From Isoetes taiwanensis (Eukaryota; Streptophyta; Lycopodiopsida; Isoetales; Isoetaceae), in assembly GCA_021234155.1 (NCBI GenBank), contig JAJEKV010000046.1, positions 5,831,012 to 5,895,011 of the forward strand: a stretch of 64,000 nucleotides of DNA, read 5' to 3'. The position numbers and the translations under genes are program-made. A model generated the notes under the pieces. The model was not told the origin of the DNA, did no database searches, and worked only from the letters and a program-made list of their open reading frames with translations. Each line of letters begins with the position of its first letter. The first letter of the stretch is position 1. Shown in pieces: positions 34,101 through 44,540 of the stretch.

Positions 34101-34740
34101 ATAGCTTTCTTACTCAATTTGATCTATTTAGCATGTTTTTTTATATTATCCATTCTTTGCGCATTATGGTTTTGCGTGCATTTGATCTGTCTTGCTTACA
34201 CCTTTATATTTAGATTTTGGAGGTTTTTGGATGCTATGGTACATGCAAGCATTATCCCAGTATTATTTCTTTATGTTTTTTTTCGGTGTTTTCCTTGTCA
34301 ATTTTTTTCGTTCGTTTGTAGCTTGTTTCTAGTTCCTATTTTATTATTTTTCTATTTCTTCCCAGTTAACTCATGTGCATCATGCCCTTTCTGCTTTTGC
34401 GTCTAGTTGCCTTGTTTTTTCTCTGTTTGTTGCCTTATTTTTATTACCCGGTTGACTCCATTAGTTCATTCAGTCCATCATTATTCGTTTATCTTTTGCT
34501 TATTTGCACTATTGTATTAAGCTAGTCCTTCTTGATTTGCATAAGCTTTCTTTTATATATTTACCAGTCTCCTCTTGAGTCGCCTTAGTTCTCCTTTTCC
34601 TTGTTGGTGTTCATATATCATATTCTTTGCCCTCTCCTTCACGGTTTTATGCGCCCCCCTTTGCTTGGTGCGTTCTAATCATTACGTGTTGTCCATCTCT
34701 CCCCTCATTTGCCTTTGCCACATCATTTTTTTGAGGTAGA
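31124..34740. other. Strongly T-rich non-coding block
   Basis: The plus strand is rich in T and C for about 3.5 kb. All frames therefore translate to Phe/Leu/Ser/Cys-rich strings that mimic membrane proteins, with no family resemblance, no splice logic and no conserved motif. It may be transcribed leader or internal sequence of a non-coding retroelement, as the TATA leader repeats lie on both sides. Confidence 0.5.
32895..33468 (+). repeat. Diverged ~390-bp tandem repeat in the T-rich block
   Basis: Ordered words recur: TATGTTCCATGTTGTTCTT (32.89 and 33.28 kb), TTTGGTCACGTTG, CACTTTCATTGCTCT, GGCCACA, and ATGxTGGATAGG (33.05 and 33.43 kb). A smaller relative repeat lies at 32.28-32.41 kb. 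Confidence 0.65.
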
Positions 34741-34788
34741 TTCCTCTTCTATCGGCCAACTAGTTGTATCCATAGGGACCCATCCTAG

Positions 34789-34955
34789 GAATGCCACGGT
34801 TCTATTGCGATAGCAATAGAACCGACATTCCTGGATGGGGGCATGCTTCATCTCCCTATTTATATAAGCCTCCTTCCTCATTTCTAGTTATCGGCGTTCT
34901 CTTGAGTTCCTTTCCATTCTCCTCATTTCTAGCTCCACAAGTCTCAGCCCTCCTC
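34789..34955 (+). promoter_or_regulatory. Hairpin plus TATA leader, copy 2
   Basis: GGTTCTATTG / CAATAGAACC form a perfect 10-bp stem with loop CGATAG. CTATTTATATAAGCC is a good TATA box, followed by the same leader as at 27.9 kb. This copy keeps the better TATA element and the perfect stem. Confidence 0.6.
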
Positions 34956-35143
34956 TCCCTCAATATTATCCCTGAGCTTGTTGGGTCATATCTCACGGTG
35001 ATTTCACTGTTTCTCATATTCCTTTGTGGAAGTTGCTCCATTTCCTTCTATTAGATTGTCATTTTTATGTTTATCTATTTTCTATACCTCTCGGATCATC
35101 TTGAGGTCGTGATAACCTCCATGTTTTCTTTCTATCTTCTTTT

Positions 35144-35270
35144 TTCTCGGCGTGGCACTGTTGCCTCCGAGGCTTACTCATTATTTCATTCTTTATCGGC
35201 GTGGCACTGTAGCCTCCGAGTTATAATTTCTTTTCATTGTCTCTCGGCGTGGCGATGTAGCCTCCGAGGC
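35144..35270 (+). repeat. Three tandem hairpins CTCGGCGTGGC..GCCTCCGAG
   Basis: Units at about 35146-35171, 35195-35220 and 35242-35269, roughly 48 bp apart, share CGGCGTGGC, a short centre and TAGCCTCCGAG, each able to pair CTCGG with CCGAG. They lie downstream of TATA leader copy 2, so would be transcribed from it. Confidence 0.65.
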
Positions 35271-35893
35271 AGCACTAGTCGGATGGTTTTCCTACGATGT
35301 TCATTCCGTGGAAGGTTCCCGATTGGTGGTTTGTTGTTTCTTTTTTAGGTAGGCCAATGGGCTACCGAGCCTTATTATTGGTTTGATACAATATTGTATT
35401 GATCTGGCGAAGCTAACTCCCCTAATATGTCATTTTTCACATTACGACTTTGACTCTACAGGTTACTCTTGGAGTATCTCGGTTATCACGGTGTGAGGGA
35501 TCGCGCTTCATCCTTGAAGAGTCTCGCCATCCTGTTTATCGGAGTATTCTCGGCTGACATATGTTAGCGATGGAGCAGCCCTCATTTTTGCTTAGCCTAC
35601 ATGGAGGATGATTCGTCTCTTTATCTATTCATGCTCTCGATGATTGTCTAGTTTCGGAGCATGTTTTTTCAAAACTTCAACCCCTAGTACGGGAAACCAA
35701 TTTGTACTCAGTGTTTCAAAGGACTCAATGAGAACACCACTTCACTTCGGCCAACTAGTTGTATCATAGGACCCATCCTAGGAATGGAGAAAATCACCAT
35801 CCCATCAAGAAATTCTCTACATGAGTGATTCCTTTCAAATCGTATATTTCTTCAATGTGCGCACCGCAATTTAATTTTGCAACAAGCTCCACC

Positions 35894-36355
35894 AAGCTAG
35901 AAAAAACTTTAGTGCAAATGTTGAGAGGTTTAATTCAAGGAAAGCATGAATAGGAAGTAAATTGGAAAACAGAAACATTTGCAATATATGAACATATTCA
36001 TAGGTTTAGTTTGTACAGATTTTGGGAACTTTTTCTGAAGCTGTGGATTTGTTTTGAGCGCAGGCAATGGTGCGACAGATATGAGGACATTGTTCTAGAT
36101 GTGGTGCACAAGGAATTTAAAGCTCACATAAATGACATGGAAGTGGTTAGAAAAGAAGCGGGGGGGAGAAGAAAAGTGACAAAACACCACCAGGAGAATG
36201 ATGAGAACAACGAGAATGGAGTTACAAAAACCAAAAAAAGTGGTGCTACAGTCAAAGCTGTTAATTTGAATAGATGTTTCACCACAGTGGATGTAAACGT
36301 TGCCTACGTTCCTTTGAGCCAGTAAGACTCCCAGAAAGCTGAGCTTCCTTAGCAA
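35894..36355 (+). pseudogene. Duplicated unknown exon, copy 1
   Basis: After a GAGCGCAG acceptor the exon (36064-36324) reads QWCDRYEDIVLDVVHKEFK, AHINDMEVVRKEAGG, a Lys/Asn/Glu-rich linker, then NRCFTTVDVNVAYVPLSQ and a stop. The frame is open, but no upstream exon is visible. A 460-bp block including about 170 bp of intron recurs at 37.2 kb. I do not recognise the protein. Confidence 0.5.
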
Positions 36356-36359
36356 AAGT

Positions 36360-37220
36360 TGAAGGAGATGAATGCAAAGCAAGAGCATAGAAATCATATC
36401 TTGTTATCTTCTTCAGCTGTTAAAATGTTTCATATCTAAAATTTCTAATCCTATTGTGAAGCTCAGAACTGACGTATGAAATACGAAAAACAATATAATT
36501 GTTATGCATCCATCGGTAGCATGACCCTCAGTCTCGAACTTAATACAATATTTCTTGTTACAGCTTAAAATGTAGCATCAGCTTTTTTATTACAAGATAC
36601 GATGCCCATGACAGGAACATTGCCACAATGCTCAAGCTTAGACTTTCTAAGAATCATTTTGGGAAACTAATCATCAAACCTGGAGAATGATATTCAAGCG
36701 CCATTTCCTGTGCCTGCTCTATTCTTGGCAGAGTTTATAACTAAGATCACAAAAAATATATTTTTTCAATCAATCAAATCGGATCTTCAAGCGTTGCCAA
36801 TATCTTCAATTCTAAATACCTTTATATTGGCAATCTTCAACTAGGCTCCTTTATGGCAACAAGAGAGTCCAAAGAAACTCCAAAAGATGGCAAATAGAAG
36901 AAACTGACATGGCGGAGGTACTTGACTGTTTGTCCCCTGCATATGAAAGGAAAGAGTTGAATGCGTTAGCTTACTAAAAAAGACCAGGGATACCGCTTCA
37001 ACAATCATGCCAACTGGATATAAGCTTGTTGCATAGATAAAATTTAGATAAATCATCGACAAGAGCATAGATAAGAAAAGTAATTATTTTCCCTAAGCAT
37101 AAATAACCAGGCACATGTTCAAAAAGTTATTACTAGAGTATACAGACAGAAATATGCAGCTGGAGTAAGTTGTTGGCTATCATGTCTATTCATTCTAAAA
37201 GCACGGAAAAAATGCATAGT
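36360..37220. other. Spacer between the duplicated exons
   Basis: AT-rich; no supported gene. The reverse-strand frame at 36.84-37.07 kb has no recognisable motif. Confidence 0.35.
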
Positions 37221-37223
37221 GAG

Positions 37224-37690
37224 TTAGAAATTTAGAAAAACTTTAGTGCAAATATTGAGAGGTTTAATTCAAAGAAAGCATGAATAGGAAGTAAATTGGA
37301 AATCAGAATCATCTGCAATATATGAACATGTTCAGAGGTTTAGTTTGTATAGATTTTGAAAACTTTTTCTGAAGCTGTGGATTTGTTTTGAGCGCAGGCA
37401 ATGGTGTGACAGATATGGGGACATTGTTCTAGATGTGGTGCACAAGGAATTTAAAGATCACATAAACGACATGGAAGTGGCTATAAAAGAGGCAAGGGAA
37501 AGAAGAAAAGTGACAAAACACTACCAGGAGAATGATGAGAACAGCGAGATGGAGTTATAAATACCAAAAAGAGTGGTGCTACTGTCAAGGCTATTAATTT
37601 GAGCAGATGTTTCACCACAATGGATGTAAACATTGCCTATGTTCCTTTAAGCTAGGAAAACCATCTTAAGACTCCCAGAAAGCTGAGCTC
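37224..37690 (+). pseudogene. Duplicated unknown exon, copy 2 (frameshifted)
   Basis: It matches 35894-36355 at roughly 90% by eye. The exon (37398 onward) starts QWCDRYGDIVLDVVHKEFK and ARERRKVTKHYQENDENSE, then a one-base loss near 37545 leads to a stop. Copy 1 has GGGGGG where this copy reads AAGGGAAAG, so copy 2 preserves the ancestral RERRK and copy 1 the frame. Confidence 0.55.
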
Positions 37691-37827
37691 TCTTAACAGA
37701 GAGGCAGAATATGAAAGAGAGCTAGATGGCAAGCTTCTTGAAAGAGAGCTAGATGGCAAGCTTCATGCTGAAATACTCAAAATGCCTCACCAAAGAACAC
37801 CTGCACTGCTGTCGATCTTGCTATTGC

Positions 37828-38740
37828 AGAACGCTCACTCAGATCATGATGGATGGTCTAAGGAATGAAACAAATTTTGTTGTCTATATCTATGGCGTTC
37901 TGGTAGCAAGAGGCAATGTATCAGTTTATAGAAATAATGATGTAAATCCTTCATGGCGCAAGGCATTGTGGTCTCTTACCTTTGTTTCTCAATTCGCTCA
38001 GAATTCTAGCAGCATGCAAAGAAGAAGTTATGTTGAGAAACTTAGTAACATCAATGCTCCATTAAGAAATTTGGTACCTGAATTTGGAGCCTACTTGAAT
38101 GAGGCAGATTACATTGGGCCCAACTGGCAGGATTGTCCTTAAATATGGTAGTATGTCAAAGATAAGAAAATCCTATGATAAAAATCCTTCCCATTCGTCT
38201 TGAGCATATTTATCATATGATAAATTGTATGGCATTTGCCTAAGAGCGTATATGCCTCTTATTTTAGAGCTTATAAACCTTTTGTTCGTTACCTTTAAAA
38301 TCAATTATTAATCCTAAAGATTTGCCATTACTTGGTAGAGGCAGTTGTGCATCTCAGGCATCTGCTCAACCTTCTCCTTCTTCTCAGATTCAAGCTCCCA
38401 TTGTTATTTCTTCATTTGTTCATGATCAACATTCGCAAATTGTTTTACATTCCTTGGGTATGGAAGATGCTCTACCTCTAGTTCCGATGGGGTCGTCATT
38501 AGCACCATCAGCCGGTTCCCTCTACTCTCCATGTTGATGCTTCTTGTTCTTGATGCTTTTTGGATCCAACTATGCCAGGCTTCTGAGAATTAAGCAAAAG
38601 CTAGATCCTTTTGCTCTACTTACTTGCCACCTCTGTGTATGTTGAAATATGATTCTTGCATCTAGATTAATACCTCAAACTGTGATAGAACAGAAACCTA
38701 GAATGCTCACTCAGATCATGATGGATGGTCTAAGGAATGA
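37828..38740 (+). repeat. Short direct repeat, 0.87 kb apart
   Basis: GCTCACTCAGATCATGATGG and ATGGTCTAAGGAATGA occur at about 37828-37868 and 38704-38745. Confidence 0.8.
37905..38141 (+). pseudogene. Berberine-bridge-like FAD oxidase, C-terminal fragment
   Basis: The frame carries RGNVSVYRNNDVNPSWRKAL, a YVEKLSNINAPLRNLVPEFG block and GAYLNEADYIGPNWQDCP, then a stop. NxVxPxWRKALW and the LNEADYxxPNWQ block define the BBE domain that ends FAD-linked oxidases of the berberine bridge family; the final Trp-Gly-x-Asn-Tyr and C-terminal Asp-Pro region are missing, and no FAD-binding domain lies upstream. Such enzymes oxidise alkaloids, sugars or lignols, mostly in the apoplast or vacuole. This is a relic. 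Confidence 0.65.
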
Positions 38741-39160
38741 CCTGTGACCTATTTTGAATCATTTGGGACTGTTTTTTCTACACAAGGAAATGCATTTGAA
38801 TCAAAATACCTAGAGCAGGCAAAGACTCAACAGGCATTGATGTCCTCCTCCATAATCCATTTAAGCAGTGCAAAGATTTGGCAGGGATGAGACGGGTCGA
38901 TTCTGGCGAGATCATCAAGCATCAAGTAGAGAATGGATATCAGGTCGACTTCAAGCGGCAGTTCACATAGAAGACATCAAAAGAAAGGAACCCTAAATTT
39001 TATTTATTTATTTATTTTATATGGAAGGATCTCGGATGTTAGATCCGGGATCGATCCTTCAGGGAAGGCTGAATGATCTTATCGAAGACTTTCTGCTAGG
39101 TTTGGAAGACTTTCTGCTAAGTACGGAACGCATGTTTGAGACGTCTTTTGGCATCTCCGT
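38145..39160. other. Non-coding stretch
   Basis: One 71-residue Ser/Gln/Pro-rich frame (38322-38537) is not convincing. No other features. Confidence 0.35.
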
Positions 39161-39325
39161 GATAATCTTTGGCTATTTTCTAATTTCCTTGGCCATGGAT
39201 CTACAAAAATAAAGATCTAACGGAGAATATTAGAACACATCAAATTTTGCTGATGTGGAGATGCTATGTAGATAGCCTAGAATTGCAAGAAAGGCTGTAG
39301 GCTTGGTTGGGTTGGCGTGCTAAAA
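39161..39325 (+). repeat. Interspersed repeat family A, copy 3 (diverged)
   Basis: Shares GATCTAACGG, GCTGATGTGG, TAGCCTAGAATTGCAAGAAA and GGTTGGGTTGGC with the copies at 15.2 and 18.9 kb. Confidence 0.55.
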
Positions 39326-39419
39326 AAAACTTATTTTTTATATTTCCTTGGCCATGAATCTTAGTTGGCCCACTACTTGTGCACCCCCCTAATGGGTGTT
39401 AGAATAACATATGGTTGTA

Positions 39420-39512
39420 AGAGTATGGTATGGTATGGTATGGTATGGAAGAGTATGGTATGGAAAGAGTATGATATGGTATGGTATGGTATCGTATGGA
39501 AGAGTATGGTAT
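39420..39512 (+). repeat. (TATGG)n microsatellite
   Basis: TATGG pentamers with interruptions (AAGAG, CGTATGG). Frames through it give Tyr/Gly/Met strings and are not genes. Confidence 0.95.
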
Positions 39513-39779
39513 GGGTTCTTCTTGTTGCACAACATCTTCGTTTTTACCCAGGAGTGCAGCCTTCATGGTAAATTGACCTTAGTCCTTGCTAATTCAAGGT
39601 GTCCCATAGTTAATTTATGGGATATTGTTGTTTCGATGCTAAGACATAATTAATAAAATAAATTTCAATGGTTGGATTGTCTGGATATTTGTGAGCACCA
39701 CCATCGACAACAAAAGCTGAAAGGCCGCGGATGTTGTGACATGCCACCACATCAGCCATTCCATTGTGTCATGTGAATC

Positions 39780-39934
39780 CGGCAAAATATGACAGAAGGA
39801 AATCCAAGAAGAAAGAATTAGAGGGTCTCAATCTGAATCGGAGCCCAACCGAGCAATGTAGTGTGGTGTGTGGTCACATGTCCAGTTGGATGCTGCCTAG
39901 TGGCGTGACGTTAAAACTACTATCTATCTATCTA
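39780..39934 (+). mobile_element. Non-LTR 3' end with (TCTA)n tail, copy 3
   Basis: GTGACGTTAAAACTAC followed by (TATC)n. Start not defined; the body is too short to align with the other copies. Confidence 0.4.
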
Positions 39935-40503
39935 CGCTTCAGCCTAGTGAGGATGCACCTCCTCTGAGCGACTTCCCTGAGCGTTTTCCTGAACGCCGCC
40001 TTCCCTGAGCGCCTGGGTGATTGGCGTTCGGGCCTATTGGATGCGCCTGTTTTCAACTTCAGCGGTGCCCTCAGGGCCACCGCCTTTTTGCAGGTAGCTG
40101 CTCTGTGGATTTAGGGACTTGACCTGTTCCTGGTGGCAGCTCTTATGGTCTAGTGGTTTGATCGAGCTGCTTCAGTGGGTCAGCACCAGGATCTTTGCAC
40201 CAGCATCTATTTGCTCTGGTTTTAGCGAGAAGATGGAGATTTAGCGCGTGCGTAAGCTCGCACCAGTCCTCAGCACACAGTTGTGAACAGGTTACGGTTC
40301 GGAAATATGTAGTCATCCTGGCAACAGTTTTTTTCCCATGTGGTTTTTAATCTGGGCCATGGTGATTATACTTTATTTTGTTTGTAAGGGCTTCGGTCCA
40401 TGTTCTGGTTAGGGACTTCGGTCTCGTCTTGTACTTGTGGGTCCCATAACCCGATTGGGTTCAGCGGACGTTAAAAATTTCTTCCTTCCTTCCTTCCTTC
40501 CTT
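39935..40503 (+). mobile_element. Non-LTR 3' region with (TTCC)n tail, copy 4
   Basis: A GC-richer 3' UTR-like stretch ends GGGTCCCATAACCCGATTGG, TTCAGCGGACGTTAAAAATT, then (CTTC)n. The terminal block aligns with copies at 1.28 and 51.95 kb. It begins directly after the (TATC)n tail of copy 3, so one element may have inserted next to the other. No reverse transcriptase frame is left. Confidence 0.5.
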
Positions 40504-40509
40504 AAAAAA

Positions 40510-41100
40510 TATTCAAATTTCTGCGTCCAGTAGTTAGAGTGTTCAATTCTTAAAATTCAATAGTACATAAGATAATAAATATAACAGATAGAAATAAATA
40601 AATATTCGATTTATATTTAGAGAAAGGTTTTCAACAAAATATTAAGGATTTTCAAATTGTTGCCCTTATTTTTGAGGATCCCTTATTTTGTGCTCTTCCT
40701 TGCTGAAGGGCAAATGTTTTTGGTTACCTTTATAAATAATCCCTCCTAAGAAAATTCCTTTATTTGAAAGGGTTAGAGGCCATTTAAGGGTGGGCAACAT
40801 TGCTAAGTTGATCACTGATACCAATGCTATGCTGGACGTCAAAGACACAAAAACCAAAAACCAACGACCCCAAAAGGTCATGCTCAAGATAGCCTCCTCT
40901 CGAAATGTCAAAGTTGCTCCAACCTACACAACTTGAGACTAAGGCTTGACACTGCAGAGAAAGATAATAAAGAGAACTAACAAATTATTAGAGTTAGGAG
41001 AAGGTTTACTGGCCTCAATTCCTCATCAAGCTGAAGGTTAGAGAGATGAGAACCAAAAAAACAAAACCAATGGGAACCATGTCACAAAGGAAAGATCGAA
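40510..41100. other. No supported gene
   Basis: A minus-strand frame (40911-40666) has a hydrophobic stretch (FWGRWFLVFVSLTSSIALV) but no family resemblance or splice context I can defend. Confidence 0.3.
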
Positions 41101-41117
41101 GAAAAATCAAGAAATAA

Positions 41118-41380
41118 ATCGAAAAGCATATGTAACAAGGAAACTCAGAAGCCACAAAATTACACTTTGAAGAAGAAAATAGGTACTTAGAAGCCATAAA
41201 ACTACAGTGAGTAGAGGAAAATAGGTGCATCCAATAGACAAACCCAATTGGTGCTTTGCTCAGAAATGACAAGTACACTGAGAATGAAGTCAAAACTGAT
41301 GAAAAGCACATGTAACAAGGAATCTTGGAAACACAAAATTACATCAAGAGGAAGAAAATAGGCGCATCCAATAGAAGAAC
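41118..41380 (+). repeat. 180-bp diverged tandem repeat
   Basis: GAAAAGCATATGTAACAAGG at 41121 recurs as GAAAAGCACATGTAACAAGG at 41301. GAAAATAGGTGCATCCAATAG-type words follow in each. Confidence 0.75.
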
Positions 41381-41825
41381 ACTTAAAGACCAAGGGGGGT
41401 GCATCTAGAGTACACGTATTGATCAAGTGAGTGCACGGTAGGGGTTTTTTTATTCCCTTGGTCGACCGTCAGGAGCCCATACATCTACACTATTCATTTT
41501 CCAGCTTTCAACGTGAAGGGAGAAGGGCGGGAAGGAGAGATCCTGTAGGTGGTCGATTTGGGCAGCTTGATCCATTTCTAAGACAAGGAGCTATCCGTTT
41601 GCCTATTTGGGGTTCATTTAGTGGGCTTCATTTTCTTCTTCGTTGGCAACAAGAGAGCTCAAGAACTTGCTCAGCAAATTACATTCTCTCACCAACACTC
41701 AGTTTCTTACTCGATTTTGAAGCCAAATTTGCAGCAAATTCCTTGCAAGGTGAAAGTGGAAGTCATTGGAAATTCAAACAAAGTGTAGTAGATACTTGTT
41801 TCTGGCAGTTTCTGGCTTGATCTTC

Positions 41826-42830
41826 TTGATGCAGCAGCCAAGAAGACTTCATTGTTCTTATTTGATCAAAGGTATGTATTATTGGAAAGTTCTTAAGCTC
41901 AAAATTCGATTCAGGTCACTTTAGGGCTGATTTATTATTGAATTGCCAATGTGCTTGCTGCAAAAGCTTTCCGGCCTGTCATGAGACCTTTTGGGACTCA
42001 AAGTAGCCTCTTCCTTTTCATATAAGACGTAATGAGGGCTGTAACAAACCTCAATTAGGGCCGCCCCTTTGCTGCCCCCTTTATGTATAAAGAATGGATT
42101 GTATGAGAACAAGGATTTGTCAGTTATTGGATTACTTGCCAACTTAATTTTTTATACTTTCTTAATAATGTTTATGCCCCAAAATCCAAGCCTCAAAGTA
42201 GCCTATTTCTTTCTTATATCAGGGTTGTAACAGACCTTAACTCGGCTGCCCCTTTGCTGCCACCTTTATGCATAAAGAATGCATTGTATGAGAACAAGGG
42301 GTTTGTCACTTATTTGAATACTTGCCAACTTAATTTTTAATGCTTTCTTAATGATGTTTATGCCCCAAAATCAGGGTTTAGGGTTCCTAAAGCGACATTC
42401 ATACCACTATCTCATCATTGCATCGTCACTAATACTCTCTTTCATTTTTTAATGCAGCAGTCGAGAAGCTTGCCAAGAAGACTTCATTGCCTATTATTTG
42501 ATCATGTGTATGTATTATTGCAACGTTCTTAAGCTCAGAATTCAGATTTATATCACTTTAGGGCTGATTTATTTTTGAATTGTCAATGTGGTTGCTGCTA
42601 TAGCTTTCTGGGCTGTCATAACATGTTTTCGGACTCAAAGGAGCCTTTACGTAGCCTCCTTCTTGCTTATATCAGGGCTGTAACAGACTCTAATTGGGCT
42701 GCCCCTTTGATGCCCCCTTTATGCATTGGAATGTTTGGAATGTTTGCTAGAATGTTTGCTTATTGAGTTGGAATGTTTATTGAAATGTTTGCTTATTGAG
42801 TTGACACTTTTTTTAATGATTTTAGGCCCC
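41826..42830 (+). repeat. Three diverged ~200-bp units in a 5' UTR intron
   Basis: Words CACTTTAGGGCTGATTTATT, GGGCTGTAACAGAC, CTGCCCCTTTGCTGCC, ATGCATAAAGAATG and TTTATGCCCCAAAATC recur in order near 41.92-42.18, 42.19-42.37 and 42.55-42.84 kb. The block begins at a donor-like TCAAAG|GTATGTATT (41871/41872) and ends before the acceptor of the coding exon at 42.92 kb. Confidence 0.65.
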
Positions 42831-42923
42831 AAAATTAGAGTTCTTGTGCATGCTAGTTAGCTAATATTTGTTAGATCTCTTATCATATTGTGTAGCTCAT
42901 GTGCTTGCTTCACATGCAGATAA

Positions 42924-43290
42924 ATGGCAACACACAAGAATGTTGTTATTTGCCTTAGCGAGGGAGATGAGAACAAACAAGAAGTTGGATTGACATGTAT
43001 AACGAAACTTTGGGAGGTTATGTGAGAAAGGAAGATATTTGCATTGTTTGTAAACTTTGCAACAAACCCCTTCGTCTCTTTCCCGATCGAGGGGATGTGG
43101 TTGAAAATATGAAGGAGCACATCAAAAGTACTCGTCATGCTAAAAAATGGGCAGCAAATAAAAGAAAAGAAAATGAATGCCAAGCACCAAGGCAAAGTGG
43201 AAGACCAAGGAAAGAGATCGTGGTGGACGCATCACAAAAAAACATGCTTGCATTCTTTCGAAGATGTAAGGCTTCACTCTCCCATTCATT
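42924..43290 (+). pseudogene. Transposase-like family B, copy 3: zinc-finger exon only
   Basis: After CTTCACATGCAG the exon opens MATHKNVVICLSEGDENKQE. A one-base shift near 42997 leads to NETLGGYVRKEDICIVCKLC, NKPLRLFPDRGDVVENMKEH and IKSTRHAKKW, a C-x2-C...H-x5-H finger. The minus-strand copy 1 has GGYAKLDDIRVVCAMC, LLELFPRSGCLNGHMKDH and ILSKRHVHAV in the same place. Both exons end shortly after a KxxAFF block at a donor (here GAAGAT|GTAAGG). None of the downstream core exons follows, so this is a truncated copy or the remains of one. Confidence 0.6.
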
Positions 43291-43485
43291 TTAACAAGTA
43301 ATTAGTTTGTGGATTTGCACTTGCTTTGTTTTTAGTTATTGTACTTAGTTGAGGCTCTAATTGTTCATTATAAAAGGAAGGTCATTTTCTAATTTTCCTT
43401 CTCAGAGATAGCTCCTATCCCTTTAGGCGATTTTTCAGGCCTTTTACAATTTTAGTAAACCGTCTTTTACACCTACTCTGCATTA

Positions 43486-43719
43486 ATGGCGCCTTCAAAC
43501 TTCATCGAATGGTATAACAACTCCGAGCACAAGGGGGAAGTACCCGTTCAGCAGGCCTTTGAGGTGTTTAATCATACATTTGACCTATATGCAACACTAA
43601 CAAGAACACCATTCTATACGGAGATAATGGCCCAGTACGATCAACAGATATGGCCATGGGAGGTTAATATTCCACCCAGATCAGGAAAATGGGTTCCCGG
43701 GGGGTTCACCTCTATATAA
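43486..43719 (+). CDS. Small unknown ORF, 77 residues
   Basis: The frame begins MAPSNFIEWYNNSEHKGEVP, goes on to FNHTFDLYATLTRTPFYTEI and stops at 43719. The composition is protein-like, but there is no recognisable domain and no support for transcription. Its 3' end overlaps one arm of the inverted repeat at 43694-43709. Confidence 0.25.
   Translation: MAPSNFIEWYNNSEHKGEVPVQQAFEVFNHTFDLYATLTRTPFYTEIMAQYDQQIWPWEVNIPPRSGKWVPGGFTSI
43694..43709 (+). repeat. Left arm of a 7-kb-spaced inverted repeat
   Basis: TTCCCGGGGGGTTCAC; the exact complement lies at 50714-50729. About 20 nt further inside, both arms have CATGTGCGTG. They flank family B copy 1. Confidence 0.5.
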
Positions 43720-44231
43720 GGGGCATATGGCATGTGCGTGCATCAAGTCAGGAGAAACCCCTCTGTATACAGCTGACCCTCCATAGAAACCCCTATGTAT
43801 ACGGTCCCATACTGTCGAAGAATCATACCCGATTCCATACTTTTACACCCAGTCTAAGCTCTTCTTGCCCTACCCTCAACCTTATTTTTTTCGTCCGAAT
43901 TTCATTCATGTATCCTACCCTCTCTACAGTATTTTTACATCCAAATCAAGAAATGTTGCATCCAAATCGAGATTTAGGGTTCTTCGTGGCGCCATTTGAG
44001 TTCAATGGTCACTCCAGAAAATAAGAAAGAAATACGCCTGGAATTTTATTTATTTTAATTAAATCGATTTTAGGATGACATCATAACGAAATTCATTATT
44101 GATTATTGAATAATGAATTTAAATTAATTATTGGTCATGATTTTATTTTTTGGGCCGCGTCTTTTAGGGCGTCATTATGGTGAACCGCCATGCACCGCCG
44201 CCAATGAACGAAGCTCATTCCCTCTAGCGCC

Positions 44232-44540
44232 TATTCCTCTCCTTCTCCGATCCGACACTCCGATCCGCCTATTCCTCTCCCACATTCGACAATGGCGGGA
44301 TTAAGACCACCTCGGGTTGCCCATCGAAGAATCCGTGGGCTCTGCTCCACCGAAGGAAGAGGCGGCGCAGCCGAGGAAGAGGCCAGCGAGGAAGAGGCCG
44401 CTACCGAGGAAGAGGCCGCTTTTCGAGGAAGAGGCAAAGGGCACTAAGTCAAGGTTGTCGCGAAATTTTCACTGCATGGAAGTGGTGCACATGCAAGATC
44501 ATGGAGCTCATATCAAAAAAAGTTCAACAATGGGTTGATC
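44232..44540 (+). other. GC-rich tract with GAGGAAGAGGCC repeats
   Basis: From 44.34 to 44.44 kb, CCGAGGAAGAGGCC-like units recur. A plus-strand frame (44317-44538) gives a Lys/Arg/Pro/Glu-rich string (QPRKRPARKRPLPRKRPLFE). It may be an N-terminal exon of an unknown gene, or just a simple repeat. Confidence 0.25.

Larger units (their letters stand above)
34752..35786 (+). repeat. 0.95-kb unit flanked by ~40-bp direct repeats
   Basis: TCGGCCAACTAGTTGTATC followed by ATAGG.ACCCATCCTAGG and AATG occurs at 34752-34793 and 35747-35786, the second lacking two bases. The unit between begins exactly with the hairpin of the TATA leader. The repeats are too long for a target duplication, so recombination or a solo LTR-like structure is more likely. 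Confidence 0.6.

Noticed and set aside
32760-34406. Long hydrophobic plus-strand frames that resemble membrane proteins
   Set aside because: They come from the T-rich composition: all three frames give Phe/Leu/Cys/Ser strings, with no start context, splice logic or family resemblance.
39365-39653. Frames rich in Tyr-Gly-Met
   Set aside because: Translation of the (TATGG)n microsatellite.
41431-41820. 129-residue plus-strand frame
   Set aside because: No family resemblance; it lies where the 5' leader of family B copy 3 would be and ends near a splice-donor-like site.
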